Below, in pieces: positions 25,376-38,151 of a stretch of DNA of 64,000 bases (position 1 is the stretch's first letter; every line of letters begins with the position of its first letter). Made by a program: the position numbers and the translations under genes. The notes beneath the pieces were generated by a model. It saw nothing but the letters and a program-made list of their open reading frames with translations. It did not search any database and was not told where the DNA came from. Source of the DNA: Dolomedes plantarius (taxonomy: Eukaryota; Arthropoda; Arachnida; Araneae; Dolomedidae); the NCBI GenBank assembly GCA_907164885.2, contig OU015490.1, positions 225,349,554 to 225,413,553 of the forward strand, given 5' to 3'.

Positions 25376-28300
25376 CCTAAACTCCTCAATATCCGCAGTT
25401 GTCTGCAACAACAATAAAAAAGTATTAAAATAAGTGTATAATTCAGTAATATTTGAGTATTGAATATGTATAGTAGTACTAAAAATGTTTCTAAGTATGT
25501 TTTACTTACCATGGTGCGTCTGCTTTCATTTAAATTCACTAAAAATCAGTTTTAAAATGGATAAGGTGTTAAAAATTTGTTACTGAATGTAAAATTAAGC
25601 ATTAATTGTTTCAGATTATCTATAATAGAAGAACCTATTATACCGCGGAAGCAAACATATCTACAAAAATATGGGGCAATATATTGCGAAATATATTTTG
25701 TTCATATCTTTTCTTAAACATTTCTTCTTAAAATGCGTCAAAAATTAACGCCGATAGATGCACTACCAACAAAAAATTTCCATTGCTTGTTTTCAGAATC
25801 TTTTAATAAGGAGAATCTACAACATGTACCATAAAATATTTATATTTATCTAAAATACTGTAAAATTATACTTTATTTTATTTAATTCATTTTACAAAGC
25901 TGAAAAGCGTATTTCGACGAATTAAAAATGTAAACGCACATGAATGATTTAAACCATACATACATTAGGTTGAATATTTACGAAACAGTAGAATAAAAGA
26001 GTGCAATGTAGATTATTTAAAAATTTATGACAGAATCTTTATTTTATTTTTCGAAAGAGTTGTAATGTTATAATTACATACTAAGAGAGCTTTACAAACT
26101 CAGAAGAAAAGTTAGAATGACTAGTTTTTAGAAGAGGAAATAACCTAAGGAAGGAGAGACGGTCAATTTCATAGCAGGAAAAGAGTTTATGTGTTTGCCA
26201 CATGCTGGTGAAAAAACGTTTTAAATTAAAATTACATATTTGCAAAATTTTTCTCATGTATTTCTACTCTGTTGTCAGTAATTTATCGTATATACAATTA
26301 AAGTTAAATTTTAACAGGATGTTTGGTTTCGATTTTTCATTTTCTTGTATTGAAATATCTTTACTTGTTGAGGAAAAAACTTACAAGAGGATGATATATA
26401 TTTAAAAATTAAATATTAGATTTCAAATTTTCTATTGCATGATAATTGAATTCTCGGTTTAAAAAAGTAGAGTATATAAATTTTAAAAATAAACTTCCTA
26501 AGGAATGCTGAAAATGTATTAGATATACGGAAAGCAGAAGCCGCATGTATCACAAGCAAGTGTGACTGTGATGGTTGTTGTCCCTCGTTTTTATTGCTCT
26601 TGTAGGCTTCTAATTATCTGATTAGGTAACGCCAGCTGCCGGAAATTGAACAATTATGATGTCAAGACACTTTTGTATTTATAATAGACATATGCAAAAA
26701 AACTAGATTATTGGCATTATAAATATCTATTACAACTGAGTTACTCTTCAAAGATTTTTTAAAAAAACTATGGTTATATATAAATATAAATATCAATCAG
26801 GTATTCTAACATATCAAACGAATTAACTTCTCATAGCATATCAAAAAATATAAGAATATATTTAAGGTTTTATTAATAAGTAATCCTTTTACAACACAGC
26901 AAACAGTTTTTACCTTGTCGGTTCGTTTCCAAAAGCAACGTTCAACCTAAAAAAATATACAAGACATTTAATGAGAGTTGTTAATCATGAAAAATAGAAT
27001 TTAATAACATGATTTGAAAATTATTTTCTGAAGGTAATGGTATAACAAAATTTTTATGTTTTTAGTTCATGAATTTTCTGCCTTTTAAATTTCGGCTAAT
27101 GTAGTTTACATTTTAAAGAACTTTTTCAAACAGAAAACATTTATTGAAACATTCAATCTATTCTAAAGATTTTCAGTTAACGCTGGACGTAAATCACTTC
27201 CTGCTGTTTTCTCTCGTATACTTTTTCTTCACGGCAATGTCACGTTTGAATTATTATCTTGGATTAATGTCACACAAAAATAATAGAATTAAAGCCACTC
27301 AAAGTCATGTACCATGGAATGGTAGATTTCAGAAATAAGATCTTCTTTCGATAACGAAGTTCAATTTAGATATTTTTTAACCCGCCAGTACACGGGTTGG
27401 GTCTACGAGACCCTAGCCAAATTGTTTGTTTACGTTTTTCAGAGAAGACAGCTGCTACACACCTGCGATTTCCAGTAGCTTCCAATTCCTTTCTTGTCAG
27501 TTGGCGCTGAAAGTGGGCAAGCAAATATTGTTCTAGATAAGGAGAAATCGGGTTAGTTTATATGCAGTGGGTCTGTGAGACCCATCCCGTGCAATCATGA
27601 AAGTATTTTTTTAGATACGCGAATTTATCTTTTGTAGGCATTTCTTTTTTAGTTCCAAATGAACTGTAAGACTTTTTTTTCTCCCATTTCAACAGGTCGA
27701 AGAGGGAAGAAATTTTAGACCTATTAGGAAAACACAAAAAAGAGAATTGCCGCCAAGTTTTGTAACATCTGTAAGGCGTGAACCTTACAGCAGCTTCTGT
27801 TGGATTTCAAGAAGATATGAGTTTAGTCTCTTATGTACCGAAAAAGGGGAAAACAGTTGTTTTTGTGTCTTCAATGCACAGTGATGACAAAACTGATGAG
27901 AGCACTGGTGAACAGAAGAAGCCTGAAATAATCACCTTTTATAATTCTACTAAGGGAGGTGTGGACTGTGTTGATGAGCTTATGGCCTTTTACAATGTTG
28001 CTAGAAATACCAGACGCTGGACTATGGTGATTTCTTATGCCTTGCTGAATATTGCTGGTTTTAATTCGTTTTTGATTTTTATAGAAAATAACCCAGATTC
28101 TCCGGAATCTAAAAACAGAAGAAATTTTCTAAAAAAACTTGTGTTCACTCTGACTGATGAACAGATTAAAGAAAGATGTATCAGCAGATATCTCTCAAAA
28201 CATATAAGTGATACTGCTAAAAGGTTAACTGGCATGAATGAAGATGTATAACCTGAAAACATTGTAAATAAGCGAGGGCGGTGTGCTTACTTAAGGACAG

Positions 28301-29708
28301 AAAGACACGTTATACCTGTTCCCAATGCAGAAAGTATCTATGTTTGGATCATTCATATTTTTTATGCCAAGAGTGCAGGCGTGAGTTGTAATTATTTTTT
28401 CCATTTATTATTATGTAAACAAAGTAATTAAGGCATTTTTTTATTTTATGAATGTTTTTTTTGTAATTCTTACTACAATACAATGTAAGTGAAATATTTT
28501 ATATGTTCGTTGAAACAAAATTATAATAAAAGTGAAATTTTATATTTCGTAATTTTATTGCGTGATTCAATTCTATGGGTGTCATACTGTAAGCATTAAA
28601 ATACTGGAAGAAAATGGTGTATTATTATCCAAAGAACAATAAGTATACTGCATTGGGTATGTGAGACCGAATCCATTCATTTATGGAAGTTTTCCCTACC
28701 CGTGTACTGACGGGTTAAAATATTCCCACTTACAATCCTATGCTTATATTTAGATTGTTACTTCTATCATTCCTTTAGTTTGTTATAATTTGTTTAATTA
28801 AAGCTTCGGTAAAAAATAAGAATTTATTTACAAATACGTTAGCGGTTCTGACATGAAATTTGAATACTTAAGAAGCATAGATGAGGAAATATCACACACA
28901 TTATAGCCTTACTTAAATCATACGCAATTATCAGAACTTACTACAGTACACATGTGGAAATGCTCACCTCAAGTCCTTTCATCGGATTGTCGCAAACACG
29001 GGGAAAGTCGATTTCTCCTTTGTATGCCTGTCTGCAGAATTGACCATTGAAGGTTTTTCTGCAGCATCTTCTTGCTAACTTCTGATTCTGTGAAAATAAT
29101 AATATAGATTTAATTATTGTTTTAATTCTCTCTCCCTTTCTCGCCCACATACACATACATTCATATATTCTACATTACAGACAAATAGCTGAATTATATA
29201 TACATATATATATATATATATATGCTGGATTTTATGCAAATTCTCTGTTGCTATGCGTAGCCCAGAGACGCACCAAACCCTTATCTTGTCCCTGCGACAT
29301 TCCTTGAGAGGACAGTAAAGGAAGAGGGTTGAATGACCCCGAATCTTGCAGGAGATTCGAAAGGGTGTGTATTTGGAAGATGCCCCGGGCACGGGAGAGG
29401 GGTACAGACCTCAATTGAGGGAGGTTGTGTTTTGGTACTCCGTGCATAGGCACGAGGGATTTTTGTATTTGACGGGGCGAAAGGCTGCTCGATCTTATGT
29501 TGTTGAAGAGAAGCAAGCATTGCAGCTGGGCTATCCCGTAAACTCTTATATTGTACCGGAGACAGTAAAAGTAGGCTCTCCGGCGTCTGGTAATTGCTAT
29601 CTTCATTAATAAAGAATTGTTGCGTTTTAGAAAGTCTGGTTAATTTATGACTCTAGTGTGTTCTTCTTAGACATCCCCCTAGACTCCAGCCACTTAGATA
29701 GAAATGTC

Positions 29709-29756
<48 letters not shown>

Positions 29757-29955
29757 ATATGTGTGTGTGTGTGTATATATATATATGTATATATATGACA
29801 TGTCTCGTTACTATCCATATAAATTTACTTTTCTATGCAGTCGTGGCTGAAAACTGGAAGAAAATTATACTCAGTTCATAATTAATTCTTTATTGTTTGT
29901 CTTAACTCTAAAGCAAATGTCAGCTCACACAATGACTGTTTCGCCATTTCTCAAA

Positions 29956-30011
<56 letters not shown>

Positions 30012-33000
30012 TGCATGTATGTATGTATAAAAATGTTATATTAAAAAGTGTTTTTCACCATATCCAAAAAATCTGCTGTAAAATATTTTGCATGAGAGAA
30101 AATTCATTTCAAATTTTTTTTTAATTTGAAGTTAGAAAAAACATAAATTTAATCAGTGATACTGACCTTCACAGACAAGTTGCCCAGGCAGGTTTGGAAG
30201 TCTTTTCTTGCATTGTCATTGGTATCTGTACATGGATAAAAATATTTCGTACAGTAAACTTAATTTGTCGAAAATGTGAAATTTTAATTTTAAAACAGGA
30301 TTGCAAAACGGGAAATAATTGCAAGTATATTAAAATGTATATGCAAGTATACTGAAATCGTACCTGTTTATCACCAGAATAAAAATGAAATAGATACTAG
30401 GGAATTACATCGACTGTGCAACGAAAGGCGAAAAGAGAGATCGTTACAAAGTAAAGTGGCAAAATCTTGAGACAATACTTTCCAACTAAAACATTACGAT
30501 AAACTACGACGTTCAGTCATAAGAAAGAGCGAAACAGCTTTACTTCTATCTATGATTCAGTTAAAGTTAACAGTAGCGATGTGTACATTAGGTCAGCCCA
30601 GCAACGTTGTATTTAGCCATAAATTATCTGATCTGACGAGCGCTCTCTAGTGAACACGATTGAGTCTGAGTACTGACTCCATCCGTGGACCCAGACTCAA
30701 ATACCTGCAGGTGCTTTAGTAGATCCATCTCAATTAATATACCTACGCATAGATTTTAAACAATATTTGAATTTTTTAATTTTTACTACAAGTATACTCT
30801 GTTCATTATAAGTATACTCTGTTCATTATAAGTATACTCTGTTCGATAAAATTTAAAATCGCTTCCATTAAATTATCCCATTCGGCATGTTATTCTCAAA
30901 ATTACCGAAATAATAAAAATTAGAAAAAAAGTTTGTATTCAATTTTTTTGTTATATTATGGCCTTTTGTTGCACGCGTAATTCTATCATCGTTATGAATT
31001 TATTCATAGAATTTGGCTGCAGATATCAGGCTGTGAATCTCGAATTTATAAGTTGCGGTGGAGTTTTCCGAAAAATGGTCTTTCTATACAACCTGGAATA
31101 GCTCTGGACGTTTTCCCTCCCATAGACCTCTATGACTGGGGTATCACCCTGTTTCTAAATAGGTACATTAATACGTTTATATTAATGTACTGATATAAAA
31201 GCATTAAGATGTTAATATGTACCTTAATATATTTGCATAAGACTGATTATAACTTAGTGCTGTATAGGAAACTTTTAAGTATCTTCCTGGTACTTCCTCG
31301 CACACTGAGACTTTTGAATAGATTATATTTAATCTAATATTGCTTGATACAGACAAAATCTTAATTATTTCTGGAGAAACCGTTTGGAAAGTACATTTCC
31401 TCATGTGTTCTTACTAAAAGCTGTGGATCATCAATGGAAGAAAATTTAAAAAGGGTTAACTTTAACCCTTCAGCGGGCGCGCCCGTGTACAGAGAGCAAC
31501 ATTTCCGTAATTTTGAATGGTTTGTTTTTACGTCCAAGGTTTGAATGTTCTAAGCAGTTTCTATTTATAGCTACACCCTTTCTAATGCAGGTCTGATTTT
31601 CTGACCCTTGTATTCCTTTCCATTCATTGTTAGTCGGGATTGAACCGTGGTAAACCAGCAATTATACTGGATTACAATACGACAAAAGCAGGAGTTGATG
31701 TACTCGATCCAATGTGCAGCTATTACACGGTATCCCTCATATCACAAGATGGAAAATCTCATTTTTTTTAGGTTTTTGGACATAATAGGAATCTATTTGC
31801 AAGTTGTCCTTAGATCCAATAAACCGGACAGTTTTGAAATAAGGCGATTGTATCTGTATTCTTTGGCCTTTAATTATATATATATATATTATCAACATTT
31901 TTTTATCTTGTCATAAAACTCAGAATTATTATTTTGAATTTGAAAAAAAAAAGTTCATTACAAAAGGAACAATCAAGGTTGAAAGAGACGTTGCACTTTG
32001 TGCCACGCGCGCCTGCTGAAGAGTTAAAAAGACAGGATTTCAACACAATGCATTAAATTAATCTTTCTGTGCCTCCAACAACAAATGTTATCACTAAAAT
32101 ATTGGTTTTATATTTTCATTTTAGAAAGTTTAAGAAAAAGAATAGAATTTTGATGAAAATTAAATTTATGAGAAAATTCTTTATTTAGGTTACCTTTACC
32201 GCTGTCTAAATGAAAATCTTTGCATATTAACCAATACACGTTAAAAGCATGTCAATTTTATGCAGTACTATTTTTTAAAAGCAATGACAAATTATTTAAC
32301 AATTTGCTTGTTTTAATTAGTAGCTGATGCTAAACCGGACAGTTTTGAAATAAGGCGATTGTATCTGTATTCTTTGGCTGGTAGATTGAGAAGATTCTCA
32401 AACAGGTCAGAGATTTCTGCCTTTTTTTCTTAGATGTGGACCTGACTATCAAACGTACCCAATTCCTTCTCCTCTACTATAACTGTATTTTAAAATGTTT
32501 TCGCGTGTTTGAGTTCTCCCTCAAAACACTGAGTATACATCCAAAATGAACTGATTGTAAGTTTCATAAACACAAAAAAGGAGAAGTACAAAGCAACTTA
32601 CTGCAAGATACACACTCATGAAACTCTCGGATGTGCATGCTGTAGACCTGTGGTGCTGGACGAAACAGCAGCTTTTTAGGAGACTCACACTCGGTGCCAT
32701 CAAATGTCACTATAAGAAGTATAGCTGCAAAAAGTATCATATCTGCAGTTAGATTTATAGTGTCAATCTATTTTTTTAATTTGTACAGTGCAAAATTAGT
32801 ACTTGTCTTGGATTGCGTTCACACTTTTTTTACCATGTTTTTACTAACTTCCTTTCTTGTTTGTTTGTGTGTTTGTCCCTTACAAATCTTACAATCGATT
32901 TTTAACTAACTTCTCGACTAGCTAGACATTTGAAACTTTTAGAATAGCTCAGAACACGATGACAATGCATTTTTTTAATACTTTTAGCCATCTTTAAGCA

Positions 33001-35705
33001 GAGTTGAATCCATTTTCAGTTAATTTTACTTTGTAGACTGGTACAGCCATCTATCGGCCGGGACGGGAACGAAAAGTTAAACCGTCACAACCGTAACAAG
33101 TTAACTTCCAATTAACTTCATTTTCTTTCAAGTTGATGGGATAATTCATCAAAAAAATTTTAAAAGTGTATTTGTTAATACATAGAATCGTCAAGTTTAT
33201 ATGATTCAACAGAAAATTTAAAAACATGGTATATAAAAAGTTCTTTTTATCTTGTAATTATTAACCGCTATCTTGAGATATATCGCATTAGATCATAACA
33301 CATAATGATGATACAAAGCCTCGTTTTCAACTTCAAATCTCCTTGTATTAATTTTCCTTCTCAGAGCATCTTTACACAGTGTGGCTCAAAAGTCACTCGA
33401 TCATTCTAGAATATAATAACTCTTTTACTGTTATTTTTTTTTAAATATTTTGTATGATATTATTCATCTGTAATCCTTGGAAAATAATTATGGAGAAATT
33501 ACGGATAGAGGAACGAGTAAAATTAATCGAATTTTATCTATGAAATAAATGTTCAGTTGTGCTAACCCAAAAAGCTTACTTTCGTTATTTTGGTTTCAGA
33601 AAACTACCATCTAAACAAGCGATACTCGAATTATTCCGACGGTTTCAAGAACGGTGGTCTGTGAAAGTCAGAGTATACCGTAACAAACCTTAAACCATCC
33701 AGCAATTAAAAACCAACATCCGTGAAGAAATTGGAGGAATAAGCCAAGAAACATTACGACAGGTGATGGAGCAATCCTTATAAAGAGCCCGCCATTGTGA
33801 AGAACAAAATGGTGGCTTTTTGAAGGACGTAATTTACAGAAATAATTAAAAATAATTTCCAAGAAGTGTATTTACTGATTATAAAAGAATAAATGTGAAC
33901 TTTTAATATAGAAAAGTATTAGTCTATTTTAAAATGGTCTCATGATTTTGGGCCACCCTGTATATGCGTGTTGTGTTCATTATCAGGCTGTGGATAACTT
34001 ACAGGACAGTTATTGACGTCCCCATCCATTGTATCTGGATTTCATATTATTTCTTAGATAGTTCAGTGATACACCAACTCCGTGTGGACATTCAAGGTCA
34101 TTTCGTATCAGTGTATCAAATTTCGATCCACTGATACGATTCAGAGAGTCGTCTACTGATCACGATACAAATATTAGTACAGATACTCTTATATTATAAA
34201 TGTGCACACGCAGCATAATGCAAATATTGAAAGTATCAAAGATTAGCTCTGCATTTTGCACTAGACTATAAAACTAATTTAAATATTCTTTCAGAATTTT
34301 TTATATTTACTTTAATGTGCATTATCGTATTCATGCCTAACGTTAATGTTTTTGTACTATGCAGAACATTGATGTATTTTTAAGTTTGAATGACTTTTCT
34401 GATTAATTTCTTCAACATAGTATTGCATTTTCTTTAGCATTTAGGGAAATTATATTAATTTAAAAATAAATAAAAAACTTATATGGAATTCAATTAGTTT
34501 GAGATATATTTCGTTAGTTTTTTTACACTCAAATTATATCGAAGTACAATATTTTTAACTTCTAGTTCCTACGTTAATACCTAAAAAAACTTACGCATTT
34601 CAGCAGAATCGGAACGCACAAGTCTGTGAATATATTCTTGTGTAACGAAAGTACACGAAGATAAGCAACGTAATGAAACACTTACAAATCCATCTAGCAT
34701 CGAGTGTCTAGTATCGAGAAGTAGAAATTTGTACATCGAGGATCGACGAGTAATGCTGCGAAAACAACTGAAAGCTGTTTTCGCAGCGTTATTTTAGGAC
34801 AGGGATACCCAATACCTTTTTACGTTTGTGGCACCCTTGGGTATGAGATTAGAAATTCGGCGTACCAATATTAGAAATTAAGTTTTTCAATTTTTTAAAT
34901 CGTAAATGAAAGTGGAATATATTTCAAGAACAAGTTAAATTTAAGTTCAAATAAATACTGACTTCATTGCTGACCTTATTCATTTATTAAAATATATGAG
35001 TAACAAACACTAGAATAGGGTGTATTTATATAGTTTCAAAAATATCCATGGGATTTAATATATTACACTAAAGTACTACAGTGGAAATCGCTAAAAGTAG
35101 CTTTGTGTTATTACCGAGAGAATTGCGATTAATGCTTAGAGCACAAATGTTTGATATCAAGCCTAACAGTTGTGGGTGTTGAGGATAGTTAATTCCTCCA
35201 CTGAAATGAGTTCATAGATTTGTGTCACAATCTGTCGGGCGGATAGCACTAATGTCAGAGTCATCAATGCAACTGAATATGTATTTTGAGTGGGCCCTAA
35301 AACTATTATCCCAAAAATATTTCGCGACACTTTTGGTCGATCTCATGGCACTTTAAAGCACCGCTGCACACCGGTTAGGAATCACTGAATTAGGATATCG
35401 AATTACAGAGTGTCGATGGGAGGAAATTAGAAGAAGAATCGGGTGTGTCCGCGTCTAATAATAGACTATAATTCCCGTAGTTTCTAACAGAGTATCTCGA
35501 TTTTTAAAGAGTTTAGGAGTATATAAAAGACAAACATTCAGTTATACATAAAAGGAGATTGAAAGCAATAGTTAATATAGATATTCATAGAGATTTTTCA
35601 ATACTTCATAAGTATCCCAACGAAAAAATAATTTTATTTTTACATAAAAGAGAGAAAGAAACTCCAAATCTACTTACCGAATAGAAAGCATTGAACTAAC
35701 TGCAT
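25376..35705 (-). CDS. Small secreted cysteine-rich protein, copy B (six exons)
   Basis: Coding exons: 35705-35678, 32742-32602, 30225-30167, 29087-28968, 26946-26914 and 25402-25376. Every junction has AG/GT sites; phases are 1,1,0,0,0 and join without a stop, giving at least 136 residues. A signal peptide occupies about residues 1-25, with an alternative start at Met11. Cysteines lie at 28, 53, 56, 69, 84, 85, 94, 108 and 120 (C53-x2-C56 and a CC pair). There is an N-glycosylation sequon at Asn72. The tail is basic. The stop is not certain: after residue 136 a perfect donor leads on to an exon I could not find, or an alternative microexon at 25,511 leads to an early stop. A secreted disulfide-rich protein is likely. 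The family is not recognised and no toxin or enzyme signature is evident. Introns contain a piggyBac, an LTR-like segment and TA tracts. Confidence 0.7.
25511..25523 (-). other. Candidate alternative microexon of gene copy B
   Basis: CAGACGCACCATG is followed by a perfect GTAAGT donor (25,510-25,505). Acceptors AAAG| or CAG| would give a 13- or 10-base exon. Joined to the 25,402 exon it shifts the frame and produces an early stop after a tenth cysteine (NCGY). Without it the frame stays open. Which form is used cannot be told from sequence alone. Confidence 0.35.
27377..28718 (+). mobile_element. piggyBac element 1, in an intron of gene copy B
   Basis: Both ends read TTAACCC(G/G)(C/T)CAGTACACGGGT in inverse orientation, with one mismatch in 21 bp. 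The TTAA target duplication is typical of piggyBac. The 1.34-kb length is about half of a full element; the 5' half of the transposase is deleted. Confidence 0.92.
27730..28395 (+). pseudogene. piggyBac transposase, C-terminal half
   Basis: An open frame at 27,778-28,248 carries YVPKKGKTVVFVSSMHSDD, then the third catalytic Asp in KGGVDCVDEL, then RRWTMVISYALLNIAGFNSF, all standard piggyBac transposase landmarks. After the stop, a shifted frame near 28,270-28,390 still spells the C-terminal cysteine-rich zinc domain (RGRCAY, KYLCLDHSYFLCQECRREL). The N-terminal half with the first two catalytic Asp residues is missing. Confidence 0.88.
29224..29690 (+). mobile_element. LTR-like insert between TA tracts
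   Basis: A GC-richer, sharply bounded segment with AATAAA near 29,608, followed by 'gaattgttgcg'. The two long frames in it match nothing I recognise. A solo LTR is the best guess, but no TG...CA ends with target duplication could be fixed. Confidence 0.3.
29712..30010. repeat. TA-rich microsatellites
   Basis: (TA)n tracts at about 29,712-29,797 (with a short GT run) and 29,958-30,008, in an intron of gene copy B. They have no coding content. Confidence 0.9.
31462..32027 (+). mobile_element. piggyBac remnant 2 in copy B
   Basis: The ends TTAACCCTTCAGCGGGCGCG and, in reverse, TTAACTCTTCAGCAGGCGCG form the inverted repeat, with TTAA at both sides. The interior encodes a fragment (KPAIILDYNTTKAGVDVLD, near 31,650) around the third catalytic Asp of piggyBac transposases, then decayed text. 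The site is empty in copy A (about 730), so it inserted after the duplication or was lost from A. Confidence 0.88.
32331..32378 (+). repeat. 48-bp templated filler copied from piggyBac remnant 2
   Basis: The 48 bp from taaaccggacagttttgaaa to tattctttggc are identical to 31,820-31,867 inside the piggyBac remnant, about 510 bp away. Copy A has only 'taaaatt' at this site. Identity without mismatch indicates a recent patch insertion, as in templated end joining. Confidence 0.9.
32826..33262. repeat. Unclassified dispersed repeat, first copy
   Basis: About 430 bp from 'ttttttaccatgttttta' to 'ttatcttgtaattatt'. It recurs in the same orientation at 39,184-39,617 with high identity, and is absent from both matching sites in copy A. 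It includes 'cggccgggacgggaacg'. No inverted ends, tail or coding region was identified. Confidence 0.85.
33377..33960. mobile_element. Mariner/IS630-type non-autonomous element, copy B
   Basis: Counterpart of 2,429-3,305 with one instead of two internal units. Stretches such as 'SKQAILELFRRF' and 'RWSVKD' survive in one frame and resemble the N-terminal DNA-binding region of mariner/IS630 transposases. The right end reads gggccaccctg followed by TA. Confidence 0.7.
34750..34793. repeat. Conserved hairpin next to hAT MITE (copy B)
   Basis: taatgctgcgaaaacaactg pairs with ctgttttcgcagcgtta. It is the same position and structure as 4,049-4,092 in copy A, with a shorter loop. Confidence 0.65.
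34800..35387. mobile_element. hAT MITE, copy B
   Basis: Orthologue of 4,100-4,680. The ends CAGGGATACCCAATACC and, in reverse, CAGTGATTCCTAACCGG are flanked by ttttagga and aattagga, a decayed 8-bp target duplication. Non-coding. Confidence 0.78.
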
Positions 35706-35808
35706 CTTGGGAGTCTAGAAATGCTGGCTGGTGAGCTTAGGAATCTCTGATGACCGTTCTTGTCAGGATACCAAAGAGAGTTTGAAGAAAGAAGTAGTGT
35801 CAGTCCCC

Positions 35809-35816
35809 CTTTTATA
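35809..35816 (-). promoter_or_regulatory. TATA box of secreted-protein gene, copy B
   Basis: TATAAAAG on the minus strand lies 104 bp upstream of the exon 1 ATG (35,705), as in copy A. The surrounding 'ggggactga' is also conserved between copies. Confidence 0.7.
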
Positions 35817-36274
35817 CACACTGTTACCCAACATCCCGCAATAGCATGACATTCGGTGACTTCAACATGACAGGTCTAGCATGTATGTCATTGCTTGATA
35901 TGTCACGCGAATTTCAGAAACGCGCAATAAAGTGTCATGGTGTCATAGCAAAGCGAACATTTTACAGTGTTTGCAGGCTTTGGAAGATATGACATTTTTG
36001 TGACCACTTTCATATGAAAGAAATGAACATTGCCAATTATTTTTGTTCGAATGTCGCGGTGACAATGAGTGACGCAGATTTCAAAATGTTGCTCAAACAT
36101 ATCAGTCTTCTAGGTCAGTTTTAGTTTTGCTTCGTTTTATCTGTCTATAAAAAATTCGTTTCCCGATCTATACTTAATAATATTGCTAAATCGCACTGAA
36201 AATCGAACACAGATCGAATCAGTAGATTAATCTTTTGGTTAGAGGTGGGAATTTGTTTTAAGGTTAGTTACGAT

Positions 36275-37129
36275 TTAAGGGGATCCAGGACACAAAATTG
36301 TTCGAATTTTCGAAAAAAAATTTATTGCATTAAAATTTCTGTGTTCTTTTACGCTTAAAATGACGTTTAAATAACGTTTCTATCTTAATTAGAGCAGGAG
36401 AATTTTTTTTTTTTTGCAACATTCTAATAGTAGCTAAACGTTGTTTAACCCTTTCACGGGCGCGAAGCTAAAATGCAACTTTTTGAGATAAAATACATGA
36501 TAAATGTAATGTTCTCACCCCATGCAAACATTATTTGGCAATGAAAAAATTTTTGGATCAGGGGTTTTTTTTTTCTAGAGGGTGGCTAGACATCCTAGCC
36601 ACTGCCCGCGAAAGGGTTGTGCGTTTTACTGCATGATGGGTTTTTTCCCCATTTCTCGTCTTCAAATTGTTATAAGTCAAGAACCATTAAAGATAAATGG
36701 TTGAATCTTGGAACATGTCTTTTTCAACTATTATACTTTAATTTTGATTCAGCAAATTTGAAAAAATATTTACTTTTGAAAATATGATTTTTTAAAAATA
36801 AGTTACATTATTTTTTTTATAACTTTTAATATAAATATATTTAATTTTTTTTTAAATTAATATTTTGAAAAATGCTGAATTAAAATTAAAACTTATATAT
36901 TTCTGTTTAATTAAATGAAAAAATTTTGAAATTTGACAAATAATATTTCGAGTTATAACAATTTTAAATTACCCCACTTTTTTTAAAATTTAAAAATTTT
37001 TTAAAAACATTTTGAGAAGTTTTATGATGTGATTTTGTTTACAAATTATATGGTTAGCCATCACAAAAATGTTCAAAATTTTAACTTAATAAATAAAAAA
37101 TTTTTAAAATGTGTCCCGGACCCCCTTAA
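36275..37129. mobile_element. piggyBac-type MITE, copy B only
   Basis: The ends TTAAGGGGATCCAGGACAC and, in reverse, TTAAGGGGGTCCGGGACAC include TTAA target sites. The interior is AT-rich and non-coding. Copy A has the uninterrupted site near 5,570 ('caatttaaataggg'). Confidence 0.88.
36445..36620. mobile_element. Second piggyBac-like MITE nested in the first
   Basis: TTAACCCTTTCACGGGCGCG on the left mirrors cactgcccgcgaaagggtt on the right. The right target site has decayed from TTAA to TTGT. It differs in terminal sequence from its host element, so it is another family. Confidence 0.75.
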
Positions 37130-37373
37130 AGGGGGAAAATGAAAAAATTTTCAATTTATTTCATATGAGTTTTATTCAGCATTATTAAGGGTGGCATGTA
37201 CCCCATAAAGTTAAATGTACAAATTTCTGATCTTTCTGATCGATTTATTGGTAATCTGATCAACTGAGCTTAAACAAAGTAGTTTCTGAGTATACCAAGC
37301 TTCTATCTGATTATATATTCTATCTCGAATGCGCCTGACCCGGCGATACATAGCTGTAACGGTCAGTTCCAAC

Positions 37374-38151
37374 GTCTTCGGAAGTAGACCGTAGCAGATG
37401 ACGATTCCACCCACACTAGCCTAGCAGCCCCCCCCCCCCCCCTTGCTAACCAACAGGGCGGCCAAGAGTCACGGGAATCACGGTGCAGATCAGACAAAGA
37501 AAATAAGGAACAGACGAAATTTAAAAGAATTTGGAAGAAAAAAAAGAACACGGTTATACTGAGCTCCCAAAGATACTACTGAGAGAGTAATTTGTAGATC
37601 CAGGGACTAATCAACGGCGCAATGAGGAATTTGCACATGTGGGGAAAATGCTCATTTCTAATTTTTATTAACAGATTGGTTATCAAATTGTTCAAAAAAA
37701 TCAATTAAAACGTACATATAGATCTAAATAATGAACATTTTAAATTTAAAATAAGCAAAAAGTGTTGAAAAATCATGTGACCTCAAAACGCTACGTGATT
37801 GGTTCTTACGGCACTACGCACCATGCTTCAATGTTTACATTTTTCTAACGTGAGATTCTACTTTACCTCCTGCTAAACTAATATTTTAAAATCATTTATT
37901 TTTTCTAATTTGGTCGGAAGTAGACCGTAGAAGACGACGATTCCACCCAGCAGGCCTCCTCTCGCTCTAACCCCTAACCCACAAGGAGGCCAAGAGTCAC
38001 GGGAGCAGTGCAGATCAGGCGAAGAAAATAAGGGACAGACGAAAATTTAAAAGAATTTAGAGAGAAAAAAAGAACACGATTGTACTGAACGCCCAAAGAT
38101 AGTACTGAGAGAGTAATTTGCAGAGCCAGGGACTAATCAACGGCGCAATTG
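37374..38151 (+). repeat. ~240-bp tandem duplication with 290-bp spacer, copy B only
   Basis: The block from 'cggaagtagaccgtagcag' through 'gactaatcaacggcgcaa' occurs at 37,377-37,622 and again at 37,914-38,151. Copy A has it once (5,845-6,075). A C14 tract lies near 37,427 in the first unit. Confidence 0.82.

Noticed and set aside
29232..29609. Overlapping ORFs of 79-124 codons on both strands
   Set aside because: They are open on both strands because the insert is GC-richer. No motif is recognised and the segment looks LTR-like.
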